Below, in pieces: positions 34,881 through 48,237 of a stretch of DNA of 64,000 nt; the stretch's first letter is position 1; each line of letters starts with the position of its first letter. Under the pieces are notes generated by a model. That model made no database searches. It saw nothing but the letters and a program-made list of their open reading frames with translations, and was not told the origin of the DNA. Source of the DNA: Zingiber officinale. Lineage: Eukaryota; Streptophyta; Magnoliopsida; Zingiberales; Zingiberaceae. The DNA lies in the NCBI RefSeq assembly GCF_018446385.1, contig NC_055992.1, positions 103,682,947 to 103,746,946 on the forward strand, in the 5' to 3' direction. The translations under genes were made by a program, and so were the position numbers.

Positions 34881-35680
34881 TCATAAATAAAATTTATAAT
34901 TAATAGATAAATTGACAAACTAAATAAATTTTAAAATATAAAAATTTTAAATAATGTTTGAATTAAAAATTTTAATAATATATAAATAAATAAATAAAAC
35001 TCAAATTAAACTAAATTGTAAAAAAGAAATCAAGCTAAATTTAATAATTATTTCATTGAATTGATTGAAGCTTGGTTTAATTTAGTTGGATAAACAATAC
35101 ACAAACTTAACTCTGTTTGAGTCGGGTCCTGAGAGGATTAGAAATTACAAGAATAAACTACGAAATATTCATTCCCTAAACACGTTATAATACAATATGA
35201 ATCCAACGTGTGCAAAAGTTTATTCTTAAAAATGATCGATTATATTTATAAAGAGACAAGCGTAAACCTTATATACAGTCAAAAGGGCTTTTCAAATTTT
35301 ACAAATCATCCAAGGACGTTCCTTTTTCTAAAATAAATTAAATGGTCATCTCTTCCATGATTTTATTTCAAAAATATCCAATAATTTAGCACTGATAACT
35401 GTCACAATGTATTTAATATGAATTTAGAATTATTAAAATGATATTTATCAATTTGATCCATTTAAACTTTAACAAAATCATTTTAAATAATTGTAAAAAC
35501 TATTAATATTAGAAAAAAATTTATACAGTTCCTAATCATAAATAAAACTTTATATGTAGCCCTGTTAATAAAAATCTTTATTTTTACTCCCAAGTTAAAT
35601 ATAATGGACTCTAACCTACCTAATTACCCCTAATATTTTTAGATATAAAAAGTCCTAAACAGAGCATAATTTCTCTTAAA
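34881..35680. other. AT-rich spacer
   Basis: No gene or bounded element recognised. Confidence 0.4.
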
Positions 35681-35689
35681 TTCAGCACA

Positions 35690-36300
35690 TTAAATTAGAA
35701 TTTAGTATATTTTCATTCTTTTTTCATCTCAATTAGATGAAAAATATACTAGATTTTATTTAAATAGTGCTCAATTGGATGAAAAATATTCTAGATTTTC
35801 TTTAAACGGTGCTAAATTTAGGAGAAATTATATTAAGTAAGAAAAAAGTCATGCTCAATTTAATAAAAAAATATACTCGATTCTAGTTTAAAGTGCTAAA
35901 TTTAACAAAAATTATACCCATTTTAAACTTTCTGTACAGGGACAATTTTGATAGAAAATATACTTAATTCTAGTCTGAAGTACTGAATTTAAGAGAAATT
36001 GTACTTATTTTTGGACTTTTTGTATCTAAAAAAACTGAGAAAAGGCATGCTCAATTTGATAAAAAATATACTCGATTCTAGTTTAATTTGCTAAATTTAA
36101 CAAAAATTATACTCATTTTTAAACTTTTTGTACCTAAAAAATATGACGGACAATTTTCATAGAAAAAAATTCTCGATTCTAGTTTAAATTATTGAATTTA
36201 AGAGAAATTATACCTATTTTTGAAAAAAAAATTTACCTAAAAATTTTGAGAGACAATTAGGTAACAATATTTGTATGAGGGAGTTGAAGCAAATAAAACT
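35690..36300. repeat. Diverged tandem repeats (ATACTCGATTCTAGTTTAAA type)
   Basis: About six loose copies of a 90-120-bp unit contain AAAAAATATACTCGATTCTAGTTTAAA, TGCTAAATTTAACAAAAATTATAC or GAATTTAAGAGAAATTATACC, and a TTTTTGTACCTAAAAA link. They are related in phrase to 19230-19640. Non-coding. Confidence 0.6.
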
Positions 36301-36798
36301 TTACAGGGAATGGAAATAAAGTTTTTTGGACATGTACATGCAAAGTTAAAGTTGTGATTAGAAATTTTTCTCTAATTTACCGTTAATATTATGTAGTTGC
36401 TACAACCTTAAAACCAAAATACATCTATATGTTATTACAGTAACTCGGTAGTAGGGGTGCAAATGAGCCAACCTGCTCATGAGTCCCTCATGAGCGACTC
36501 AGTCAAAGCTTGACTTGAGCTCGAATTTGACCTAACTCGAGCCAGCTTGAGCTGAGCTCGAGCCGGCTCGTTTAACATTCGAGCTCATTTAACACTGACT
36601 CAAGGGCTCGTCGAGTCTTGTAAAGCTAGATTAATTTAATATTTTAATAATTAAAATTATTATTACTTTTAAAATAAAGAATAAGTTAAGGAGAAGTTGG
36701 TGGTTAGAGCATGTCATTTATTGTATTTGAGGTCTACGGTTTGAATCTCTACTTGAACAGACTTTTAATTTATTTTTCCAAATCAGGCTCGAGCCTGA

Positions 36799-37350
36799 CA
36801 CTACAAAAAAATAAGGCTTTCTGGGACGAATTTTGGGATAAATTTTTTTAAAAAAATTCATTGCAAAATTTTTTGGGACGAATTCAGGGACGAAAATTTT
36901 TTCGCCCCAAAATGTTTGATGCCAACTTTTGGAACGAATTATGGTTTGTTGCAAATTTGGGGACGAAATTGGCGGCGAATAAAATTTTCGTCCCCAAATT
37001 TGCAACGAATATTTTTTTTGTTGCAAACTTAGCAACGAATTTAGGGACGAATTCACATAATTTTTTTTGCCAAATTTGTCTCTATTTTTGCAACAAATTT
37101 GGGGACGAAATCGGTGACAATTTTTTTTTTGCTGCCAATTTTATCCCTAATTTTGCAACGAATAATAAATTTGTTGCAAAATTGGCAACGAATTTGGCAA
37201 CAAAATTTGCCAACGATTTAAATTTTCGTTGCCAAATTCATTGATAATTTTCATAAGCATTTGCGACGAATTTGGCAACGAAAATACTAATAATTACGAT
37301 AGAATTGGGACAAATCATTTTCGTCGCCAAATTCATCCCTATATTAAAAA
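36799..37350. repeat. CACTA subterminal repeats, left side
   Basis: About twenty copies of GGGACGAAT, TTGCAACGAAT or GGCAACGAATTTGG and their complements occupy ~520 bp next to the left terminus. Such arrays are the TNPA binding zone in En/Spm; binding here is inferred. Confidence 0.85.
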
Positions 37351-39571
37351 TTTTTTCCAGATTCAATTTATTTCTACAATTCAATCCATAGATACATAAA
37401 CACCAAATTCAAATAACAGATAATATACATTCAACACATCCTAATTTCACATACAGTATTAATAATTGAACTCAACTCATAATTCAACAAATATAAAGAT
37501 CTCAACAAATTTTACAAGATCTATCTTGTTCAAGCTTCTAGAAAATATTATACAAGTTCAACAACCCAATGTTATATAAGTCCATCATCCATCCAAGAAG
37601 GTAAATAAACTAAGAATACATCAAGTCATCTTCGTCTGCCACAAAAACTTTGCTCCCTCTCAAATCTCCTTTGCCTACATAACAACAAACAAATAAACCA
37701 GATCATGTGTAACAAGAAAGATTGTAAATATGATACGATATGCCCATGTAACAAGAAAGATTGGAAACAAGACATAACTGTGAAATTCCTTAAACATTCA
37801 AATAAATGCCCTATTTACCAATGATATAAACCATCCATGTCATAGTAACGGTAAATAAAATTATAAGAAGTATCTTGAAACTAAGTACAAGTATCGTAAA
37901 TATGATACAACCTAATATAATTGGTACATCATAGAGAGAGAGAGAGAGATCTTGTGTAGTATGGTATTAGGGTTCAAATTTCCTCACTTTGTTAACTTAA
38001 TTTTTCATTTTAATTTGCTAAATTTATAGTTTTGTCCTTGGTTTGGTTGTGTGTTTGGTGGTTAATGTAAACTAAAGAATGTTTAAAAAAATTGTTCCTT
38101 TCATTGTGTTAACTAGTTGACAATTTCATATGATTAACTTTAGCACATCTTTAACAACTCTTTGCAAAATATTAAGGTAGGAGGATGCATCGTTATCTAG
38201 TAAAGAATTTTAGAATAGTGTGATGTAATTCTAGATGAAATATAGAACTTTTATGTATCTATATAGTTTTGAGACTGTACATAGATCAAATTCAGAACTT
38301 TTATTTATCTGTATATCCCATAAAAATAATAATTAAAAAATATATAGTTTTCTATCCATTTTTCCTCTATGCAAAAGTTATTTAATTTATGGTGGCGTTC
38401 TTTATTCTATAAACTGTAATTGCACCATTAGATAATAAAGTGGGTTGGATTAGTTCAATAATATTTTCACTATGAATGTCAACATCTTTGGTACCAACTT
38501 TGATAATGTCTTGTGGTATTTTTCTAGATTTATAATATATTTACCTTGCACGCTTTTGCTTATTTTCTGTTCTTGATGATTCTTGAAAACTCACTGATGC
38601 ATGAAATAATAGTCATGCTTCTGTGGTTTAAACATACATGTAACAATCTTAAAAGCATAGTTAACATGTGGATTTTTGTTTCAAGTGTATGGATTTTATA
38701 AATCTTAGTTGATATATATGTCTTTTTTTGAGGGGACAAGAGAGATGCAAGAAGGACTTGGCTTTGTTTCAATTAGATTGTCTTTTAATACGGAAAAGAT
38801 GCATATCATGAAAAAAAGTTGATTTATGGTTTGATAGTACTAAATTCATATGTGTACAATTAATTTTGAAAATCTTAGTTGGTATATTTTTTGGTTTCTT
38901 TTACATAGCTATATTATCTTACAATTCAGATGTGTATAATTAATTTTGAGATTTTGAACATAATATAGCGATGGATTGAATATAGTAAATATTTTATTTT
39001 CAATTGATTTTTTTTACGTTTAATTGTTATCTTAAATATTGTAAATAGACAACAATTTTCTAACAATGATAATGAGTTTTAACTATTGAAATTGTTATGA
39101 TAATACCTATTTCACCATATCAATCAATAGCTACAAATATTCTATGTCCATGTGACATGGAGAGCATGAAAGGTAATCTTAAAATTTCCTAACATATGAA
39201 AATAGCTCAAATGAAGAAAACTCAAACTAGTTAAGCTTAATTTGGTGATACTAGTCTTTTAGTACTCATGGTTACTTGGTTGCTAGGTAAACTGTAATCA
39301 TAATTTGGAATTTGAACTAATAATGCAGTAGTAACAAATTTCAATAAATTAAAAGCAATTAGAAAATAAATAAATAAATAAATAAAATTAAAAGTTTAAC
39401 ATGTTACTTAATACTTACTTTTTTCTCCGACCTTTAGTTCGCCTCACCAACCCTATTAAAAACAAATTGACAATATTAATTAAAATAAAAATTAGAAGAG
39501 TTAACAAGTCATTGATTAATGTGTAAAACAGTAAACATGAGACAAATAAGCATCATACATAATTAAAATCA
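37351..39571. other. CACTA interior downstream of the TNPA-like gene
   Basis: AT-rich; a (GA)n run lies at 37934-37950. It may include 3' exons or the transcript end of the element genes, but no domain is readable. Confidence 0.4.
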
Positions 39572-41188
39572 TCAAAAACCATCACCACCATCATCGTTAT
39601 CATCGTAGGCATCATCATCATCGTCATTGGGAGGATTCTGACTTTGAGTGGAGCTCAACTGAAGGTGTTGCATGATTAATTATTGTTATCGGTGCATATC
39701 TCTAATATCTTTCTCTAAATTAGCTCGTTCTAGGTCTCTTTGCGATATTATTTCCTTCAGATTGCTAACCTCATCAGTCAAGGTATTTATTTGGGTCGTA
39801 AGTACTGATGTGGAGGAAGATGTTCCAACTAATCTTTGGGTTCTGCTCAAGGAACTCATCCCCAATATCCTTCCCCCTTTTGGTCATCCACTGGCCTCTA
39901 ACCATAAACTCAAATTATTACCAACAGACTCCTCAGACCCCCTGACTATTGATACCATCTTGTGAGCATGTTTGGGCTAGCTCGAGTAGATCATATTTTT
40001 CCTGTTTTGTAAAACACATACGATATTGATTAGATATAATAGAAACACATATAATATTAAGACAGTGATGGTACGTAACTAATTAAATTTAAACAATATA
40101 TTACGATAAAATAAATATTAATTCCAACCTTGACTGCTTTTGCTCTCGCCCCACTCCATGTGTTATCTTTTTTTTTTTTTTAAAGTGCGGGTGAAAGTAT
40201 CAATGAAAGAAGGCTCTTTCCCTATCTCCTTGGTATAAAAAAACATTATTTCAAATAATGAAATAATTTGATATATATTAAAAATTTGTGAAAGAGTGAA
40301 AAAATTACCATTCTCCGTCTATGCTCATCTATGTTAATGGAGTCTCCCGCATATATAGCACTTGAGTCACCAGAATTGTGAGATTGATTCATTCTATTCA
40401 GGTCACTCCTTTGCTTACTCTCCTCCGTTGCCCAAAATATAGTGATCCTCTCCCAATTTTCTTCGGTGATGAAGTTTGGCTTTTTTCCCCCGATTCTTTG
40501 CGTGACTTAATACATGTCTAATGTGATCACCACATTTCTTTTTAAATATTCTTCGTATCTCCATTTCAGCATTCGGGTCCCAAGTATTTAAGCGCTGAAA
40601 TGGAAATTTGTTTTATTATATATTAACTGTAAAATTGAAGTAAACTCAAGAAAATATACTTTGAACTCGCTCCACCAAAGTTGTTTTGTGGCCGGTGGAG
40701 TGCTTGAATATGCCATAGAATCCCCTCCCCAATGGTTGTTTACGATTCTATTTATTTCTCGAACAACTTGTACCGAATTTTCAAATCTGCATTAAATTAC
40801 AAAATAATGATGTTAAATAATTAAGATAGGACTAAAAAATAAAATATTTTATAGTACTTACGAATCACCGATGGGGACTAAAGGAGCTCTATCATTCCTA
40901 AACTTAGCAAATGAGTTTCTTGCTGAGTCAGGAGGATTTGAGTGGATAGGTAACTGCTTTGGGTATGGTACTTGCGGCGGTGAATATGAAACCGGTGCAG
41001 AAGGTACATGAGATGGGCCCGACTGATGAAGAGGTGGCATAAGTACACTGGCAGGGGAATATGATGCCGGTGGAGAAGACACATGGGATGGTCCCGCCTG
41101 ATTAGGGGGTGGCATAGGTTCACTGGCAGGTGATGGATTTGTCTGGTCCTGTGGCCGCCGTCTACGTCCACCACGTCGAAATATATGC
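39572..41188 (-). pseudogene. CACTA TNPA-like second gene (Transposase_24-type), decayed
   Basis: The minus strand shows a Pro/Ser-rich first segment (two copies of a GPSHV-SAP-SYSP phrase, 41115-40863) ending at a GTAAGT donor. Next comes an exon with WGGDSMAYSSTPPATKQLWW (about 40786-40660). A third exon begins LNTWDPNAEMEIRRIFKKK (~40600) and, after a frame change in a GGGGGAAAAAAG run near 40485, reads NFITEENWERITIFW and EHRRRM. The final part (39965-39572) is coiled-coil-like with an Asp-rich end (NDDDDDAYDDNDDGGDGF). These features match the plant Ptta/En/Spm family (PF03004, Transposase_24). That family is thought to be the TNPA-like partner that binds subterminal repeats. The frameshift and in-frame stops near 39680 suggest it is non-functional. 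Confidence 0.75.
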
Positions 41189-41439
41189 TGGAAATTTTGA
41201 TAATTTGATAAAGTTAATTACAGATCTGATACATAACAAAGGATAATTAAAAACTTACCATTTTTATGTAAAGATTCTGGAAAAGGGGGAAGGGGAAATT
41301 TATGAAATGTCACTTCTAATGACCTGTAGGAACAAATACAATGTGTTAACAGATAAAGTAAATCAAATTATAAAAGAGACACTATATACAATAAATTATG
41401 GGAAATTTCTTTAAATAAGCTAACAAAATTTACCCATCA

Positions 41440-44400
41440 TCAAACATCAAAGTCATCATTGTCATTATCCTCCTCCTCCTCCTCCTCCTCCTCCTTATCA
41501 TCATCATCAATTTCACTTCTATCCACGTTATTACTACACCGTTGGGATCTCGTAAAGTTGGAATAATATATTCCTCAGTCTGAAAGGTGTTTGCAACTTC
41601 CTCTTGTTGATATGCAATGTTTTCCTAACGTGCCTCAATTTTTTTTCGTGCTTTGGTTTTACAAACAACCCACCAATCAATCTTATCGTGTTTTAAACTC
41701 GGATATGAAGAATAGAATACTTGAATCGCTTGTTGTGCCAACACAAATGGTTCATCTCTTATAAAATCTCTTATGATTTATTTCAACTAAATTATAATGT
41801 GGATACACTTTCATACCTCTAACAGGGTCAAACCAGTGACACATAAATAATATAATTTGCATTTGTGGCCCTGGGTATTCTACTTCTATAATTTCATCCA
41901 ACAAACCATAAAAATCATTACTTGCACCTTCTTCATTGGATGACGATACACATACCCCACTATTCATGGTATTCTTTCCCATTCCATAGTCTTGAGTATG
42001 AAAATTATATCCATTTATGAAATATGTTGGCCAAGTGTGTACGCATGAATTTTGACCCCATGACAGATGGATTAGCCATTCTTGCTCAAGGTGAGCTTAA
42101 TTAGCTTGAACCTAAGGTCAAAACACCAATTGTTAAAAGTATGCATATGTATCAACAAAATATAGATTGTTTACTTACATATGATTTGAACCATGCAGCA
42201 AATTCTTCTTCACAAAATCGATCGAACTCTTGTGTTGATAATTCAGAATATAAGTTTTTAAATATCCTACTCAAAAAAACATATTGTTACACAAACAATT
42301 GACAAAATAAAAAAATTAAAATTAAAATATATACTTACTCGTAATATGACGATACTTCTGGACAATTTAGTAAAATATATGTTTGGGATGCCTGCCATTC
42401 TTTACTAGTTAAGTATCTTTGTTTACATGGTCCACTTGGTCGTCTAAGGCAGTTAAAAATTGAAAATGAGGTAACATTTGGATCAATAGGACCCTCATCA
42501 TTTCTGCCCGCTCTTCACCTTTTGCATTGAACATGAGGTTCAAAATAATATGATGCAAAAGTGGTGACTTCCTCCACAATGTATGCATTAATAATAGAGG
42601 CTTCAACTCGTGCTTTATTTTTCACTTTTTTCTTCAAATGATAAAAGAATCTGTTGGAGATATATAAAATTATATTAAATATAAATATATGATCCAGGAG
42701 TAGAAGTAATTTTATTTTTTTTTGCATTCAAACAATCGAATTATACAAAAAAGACACTCTACCTTTCAAATGGATACATCCATCGAAAATGGACGAGTCC
42801 TCCAACTTTGGCCTCATATGGCAAGTGAACCAAAAGATGCTCCATGGAGTCAAAAAAAGATGGTGGAAATATCCTTTCCAAATTGCACAAAATGATTGGA
42901 ATATCTCTCTCTAACTTCTCCATGTGTGAACGTCTCAAAACTGTTGAGCAAATATCATGTAGGAAAATACTTAACTCTGTAATCGCTCCCCATACAAATT
43001 GTGGTAAGAGTTCCTTAAAAGCAATAGGGATCAGTCTTTGCATTATGATATGACAATCATGACTTTTTATACCAATTAACTTCCATTCTTTCATATTGAC
43101 ACATCTTCCAAGATTAGAGATATACCCATCTGAAAATTTCAAAGATTTCAACCATTCACATAGGGCACGTCGTTGATCCTTATTTAATATATAAACTGCC
43201 TTTGGCTTTGGTTCCCTACTATTTTCATCGACATCAAGAGTGAGTCTTTTACATATGAGTCACATATCTTTTCTTGCATTGAGATTGTCTTTTGTTTTTC
43301 CGGTGATATCCATCACAGTATTTATCAGATTATCAAAAATATTCTTCTCAATATGCATTACATCGAGATTATGATGTATCAAATGACTAAATCAATACGA
43401 CAAATCTCAAAATATACTTCGTTTAGTCCATTTATGTGTACTCCCATATTCATATGTTGTACCATATGGTTGTTCAATAACAGATGGAAAGTGAAGCACT
43501 CTGTACCAAATATCTAGACCTGTCAATCTCAATGGCGGAAGTGTTCTTTCGATCCTATTTTTAGTGAATTCATCTTTATTCTTTCTGAAATTATGATTTG
43601 TTGGTAAGAATTGTCTATGACAATCAAAATAACTTGGTTTCTTTCCGTGTTTCAATCTGAATGACTTTGATCTCTCCATACATATGGGGCATCCCAAGAT
43701 CTCAGCAGTACTCCAACCTGATAGCATACTGTAAGCTGGAAAGTCATTTATGGTCCAAAGAAGAGTAGCCTTCAGTATAAACATCTAATTAGAATGAACA
43801 TCGTATGTAGGAACACCTTCATCCTATAGTTGTTTAAGTTCTGCTATCAGGAGTTGCATATAAATATCTATTAACTTCTTTGGATTTTGCGGACCTGGTA
43901 CAACCAATGTTAAAAACATATAAGGTGTTTTCATGCACATCCCAGGTGGAAGATTATACAGCGTTAAGATAACTGGCCAACAAGAATAATTTCTTCCCGA
44001 TTTACCAAACGGAGCAAATCCATCAGCACAAAGACATAATCTAATGTTTCTAGTCTCCTTTGCAAAATTTGGATATGTTCTATCAAAATTTTTCCATGCA
44101 TCTGCATCTGATGGATGACACATTAAACCCTCTTCTGTTTGATGAGTTGCATGTCAAGTCATGTGTTCCACAGTTGCCTTTGATGCATACAATCTTTGTA
44201 ACCTAGGAATTAAAGGTAAATAAAACAACTAGTTGTGTGATTTACGTCGTTGTTGACTCCTTCTGGTTGTCTTATACCTATCTTGATTACAGAATTTACA
44301 AACCTCTACATCTGCATCATCTCCCCAATATAACATACAACCATCTCTGCAAATATCAATTCTTTCAACCGGAAGACCTAAATCTTTCACCAGTTTTTTC

Positions 44401-44981
44401 ATACTGTAAAAATCAAGAGGCAAATTGTGATCACGTGGCAATGTATCGTCAAACGCTTGAACAATATCATTAAAACAATCTTCCGACATATTATGATCTG
44501 CCTTTATATTTAATAGTCTGGAGGTGAGAGATAATTTAGTTTGACTGTCACAACCGGAATATAATGGTTCATTTGCGGCACTCAATACTTCTTGAAATTT
44601 GTAATATATTTCATCCAGACCTGGTACATCAGGCTCCTCCAACGACAATGTATTAGTGGCAAACATTTGTTCACTTGTTGGAGGAAAACTAGAACTTGCA
44701 CCAAGCGTCTCGGGAATATAATTCTGACAACTTGCATCAATTACCATCCTCTAATATGGATTGAATTGTTTATAATAACTCTGCTCCCCATTAACAGAGG
44801 CTTGGAAATTCCGTCCATAATCCTCATCAGACATGAACGGTTCGCCATGACTTGTCCAATTATAATATTTCGGGGTAAAACTAAATCTACAAAGATGTTC
44901 TTCAATTTTATCGGTGGGTAAAAATTTGTCATTGCGACACTTTCTATACGCACACCTTATCTTCTTGTCATCCATATACAT
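41440..44981 (-). pseudogene. TNP2-like CACTA transposase, multiple nonsense codons
   Basis: The minus strand reads in order through the TNP2 architecture. An N-terminal transposase-associated segment (KKIRCAYRKCRND, from 44981) comes first. The Transposase_21 core follows: DLGLPVERIDICRDGCMLYW, KFC, then MCHPSDADAWKNFD, LCLCADGFAPFG, VVPGPQNPKK, PAYSMLSGWST, GCPICM, DCHRQFLP. DUF4218 comes next (HLLVHLPYEAKVGGLVHFRW, MYPFER, to ~42760), then DUF4216 (EIIEVEYPG, FMCHWFDP, 41982-41752). The C-terminus is acidic, encoded by a (TCC)n-rich run at 41470-41495, with a stop at 41440. TNP2 is the catalytic transposase that cuts CACTA ends. At least three codons are TAG in the otherwise continuous frame (near 44751, 43824 and 43785), the second replacing an expected Trp, and more breaks lie at 44229 and 43407. 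It is therefore a recently inactivated copy; intron structure was not fully resolved. Confidence 0.88.
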
Positions 44982-45789
44982 ACTTGACTAGATGCAAAAT
45001 TCAAAAATTGCCTCAGACCAGTGATAAACTCAGGAGTTAACCCCTGACGATTAGGCAAATTCTTGTTATACATCTAACTTCGCTCATTCTGCATTTTACC
45101 TGAATTCAGCTATTTAGTTAAACATTATTAAAAGTAACTACAGATAAATCTTATCATTGAAGACAAAACAACAAAGAGCAGCTTATCAAAAAGAAGGAAC
45201 ACAATTAATCAACTATAACATAATTATTTAAAACTAAATTACAATTTCATAATGTAGTGACTTTTAGGTCATCAAGATTTAACAATTTGAGTTTGAACTT
45301 ACAATTTTAACAATTCCATTTACCCACTGTAAAGTGTAAAAATAAAGTGTTCCCAATTCTTAGTTAATTCATATGTTATTTTTCTTACCTAGACTTATAC
45401 ATGAATGTTTCTTGCTATGGAAGTCTATTAACAGCAATAATCATTTAGTCTTCTTTTATTGGCTACTAGTGTACGCCTTAGTAGGTTACTCCATGGTAGT
45501 CATTTTTATTTACATATCTAGACTTGGAGAGATAACTACCATTGCAAGAAACACAAGTATGAGCGAGCATCAGCAAGTTAAGAAAGCAAGTGTTTGGGGA
45601 ATATATTGCGATTATATATATATATATATATATATCACTAACTAATCAAAACTCAGCAAGAAACACAAACTCATGTAACCATCATAGTAAGTCAACAGCG
45701 CAACTTCTTTTGTGAAGGTTCAAGTTGTATTTAGCAAATATAACTCAATTTGAAGTATCTATTGTGAATCTTGGTTGAACTTCAGCACA
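44982..45789. other. CACTA interior between leader and TNP2
   Basis: AT-rich, probably an intron of the element transcript. A short TA microsatellite lies at 45614-45635. No domain. Confidence 0.4.
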
Positions 45790-46190
45790 ACCATGATGCG
45801 GGCTAGATTTGGCCAGCCATGACTAGGTCGGCGCCGTTGGCCAGACGCCGGCCAGCCAGCGCCTGGCAGCGGCCAGCCCGTGGTGGCGGCGGCCATCCTG
45901 TGGCCAGCCCGCGGCGGCAGCCAGCACGCGGACAGCTCGCGAGGCGGCCAGCCCACGACCACCCCGGAGATCACGTCGTCGAGAGAGAGGGAGATCCAAG
46001 AGCAGCATAGAGATATGAGCTTACCAATCGAAAAGCTTCCACCTCCGGAGATCACACGGTCGTCGCAGATCACGCCGTCGTCGGTCGGAGATGTGGCCGA
46101 AACACTCCTGGAAATCGTAGGTTGGAAGGGGGAACGGGGGAGAGAGGAAAGAAATGGGGAAGAAAATAAGAAGCATGATGAGGTATAGAT
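45790..46190 (-). promoter_or_regulatory. GC-rich leader/first-exon-like region of the CACTA element
   Basis: A sharply bounded GC- and CpG-rich block in AT-rich sequence, rich in GGCCAGC(C/G) phrases on the plus strand. It lies upstream of TNP2 in transcription direction and downstream of the palindromic array. En/Spm has a GC-rich untranslated first exon (the downstream control region) that is a target of DNA methylation; a matching role here is inferred from position and composition. Confidence 0.5.
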
Positions 46191-48237
46191 CTAGGGTTTT
46201 TACCCTCAAATCTTTTTTGTTCCCAATTTCGTCCCTAAATTTGGGACGAATCCCAAAATCTGGGACGAATTCAGGGATTTGTCCCAGAATTTATTTATTT
46301 TTAAATAAAAGAGGAGATAATTCAGAAGGAATAAATACGAACCTAAAGACATCGGAATTTGATGAAACAAGTTTCTATGTGTTCGTATCATTGTCCTGAT
46401 CACAAATATATCCATAAAAATATTTTTAACCAAATATAATGATTTTTGGAATTTTTAATCCCAATTTGACCTATTTTTTGTGTTAAAAAATTAAATCACT
46501 CAAAATAATAATTCAAAATTAAGGATGATGGTATATTTACGATCAGGATAACGATACGAACGCATAGAAACTTATTTCATGAAATTCTGATATCTCTAGG
46601 TCAAGATATAAGCCTTCGATATTTGATTAATTTTTTTAAAATTATTATCTGTTTTGGGACGAATCCAGAGATTCGTCCCAAAAATTAAATTATTTTAAAA
46701 AAAATGGAAAAAAATGGGATGACTTAAATATGGACATAGAGACATCGAAATTTCATGAAACAAGTTTCTATGCGTTCGTATCGTTGTCCTGATTGTAAAT
46801 ATACCATCATCATATTTTTGATCAAATTATTTTTTGTTTTGGGATGAATCCTGGATTCGTCCAAAAATTAAATTATTTTTAAAAAAATGAAAAAATGGGA
46901 CGACTTAAATATGGAACTAGAGACATCAGAATTTCATGAAACAAGTTTCTATGTGTTCGTATCATTGACCTGATTGTAAATATATCCATAAAAATATTTT
47001 TGACCAAATATATTGATTTTTTGAATTTTTTTAATTCTAATTTGACCTATTTTTGGTGTTAAAAATTTGAATCACTCAAAATAATAATTTAAAATTATGG
47101 ATGATGGTATATTTACGATCAGGACAACGATACGAACACATATACTTATTTTATGAAATTTCGATGTCTCTAGGTCAAGATATAAGCCTTCAGTATTTGA
47201 TTAATTTTTTTTTAAATTATTATCTGTTTTAGGACGAATCTAGGGATTCGTCTCAAAAATTAAATTATTTTAAAAAATGGGAAAAATGGGACAACTTAAA
47301 TATGGACCTAAAGATATCAGAATGTTATGAAACAAATTTCTATGCATTCGTATCGTTGTCCTGATTGTAAATATACCATCATCATATTTTTGACCAAATA
47401 AATTGATTTTTGGAATTTTTTAATCCTAATTTGACTTATTTTTGGTGTTAAATATTTGAATCACTCAAAATAATAATTCAAAATTATGGATGATCGTATA
47501 TTTACAATCAGGACAATGATACGAACGCATAGAAACTTGTTTCATAAAATTTCGATGTCTCTAGGTTAATATTTAAGGTTTCGATCATTTATTTACAATC
47601 ATTCGCTGTACAACACCTTTTTAGTTAGTAGCAACCTATATATGTTTTAAAAAATATCTACCTAGAGACATCAGAATTCCGTGAAACAAGTCTCTGTGCG
47701 TTCGTATCATTGTCCTGATCGTAAATATATCCAGAATTTTTTTTTAACCAAATATATTGATTGACGAAATTTTTTAATTCTAATTTAACATAATTGATGT
47801 TAAAAATTTGAATCACTCAAAATAATAATTCAAAATTAAGGATGATGATATATTTACGATCAGGACAATGATATGAATGCATAGAAACTTGTTCATGAAA
47901 TTCCGATGTCTCTAAGTCAAGATATAAGCCTTCGGTGTTTGATTAATTTTTTTTAAAATTATTTTCTATTTTGGGACGAATCCTGGATTCGTCCCCAAAT
48001 TTGGGACGAATCCATGGATTCGTCCCAAAATTTGGGTCTAATCCAGATATTCATCCCAAAAATTAAATTATTTTAAAAAAAATTAAAAAATGGGATGACT
48101 TAAATATGGACCTAGAGACATCAGAATTTCATGAAATAAGTTTTTATGCGTTCGTATCATTGTCATAATCAATAATATATCCATAAAAATATTTTTGACC
48201 AAATATATTGATTTTTGGAATTTTTTAATCCCATTTT

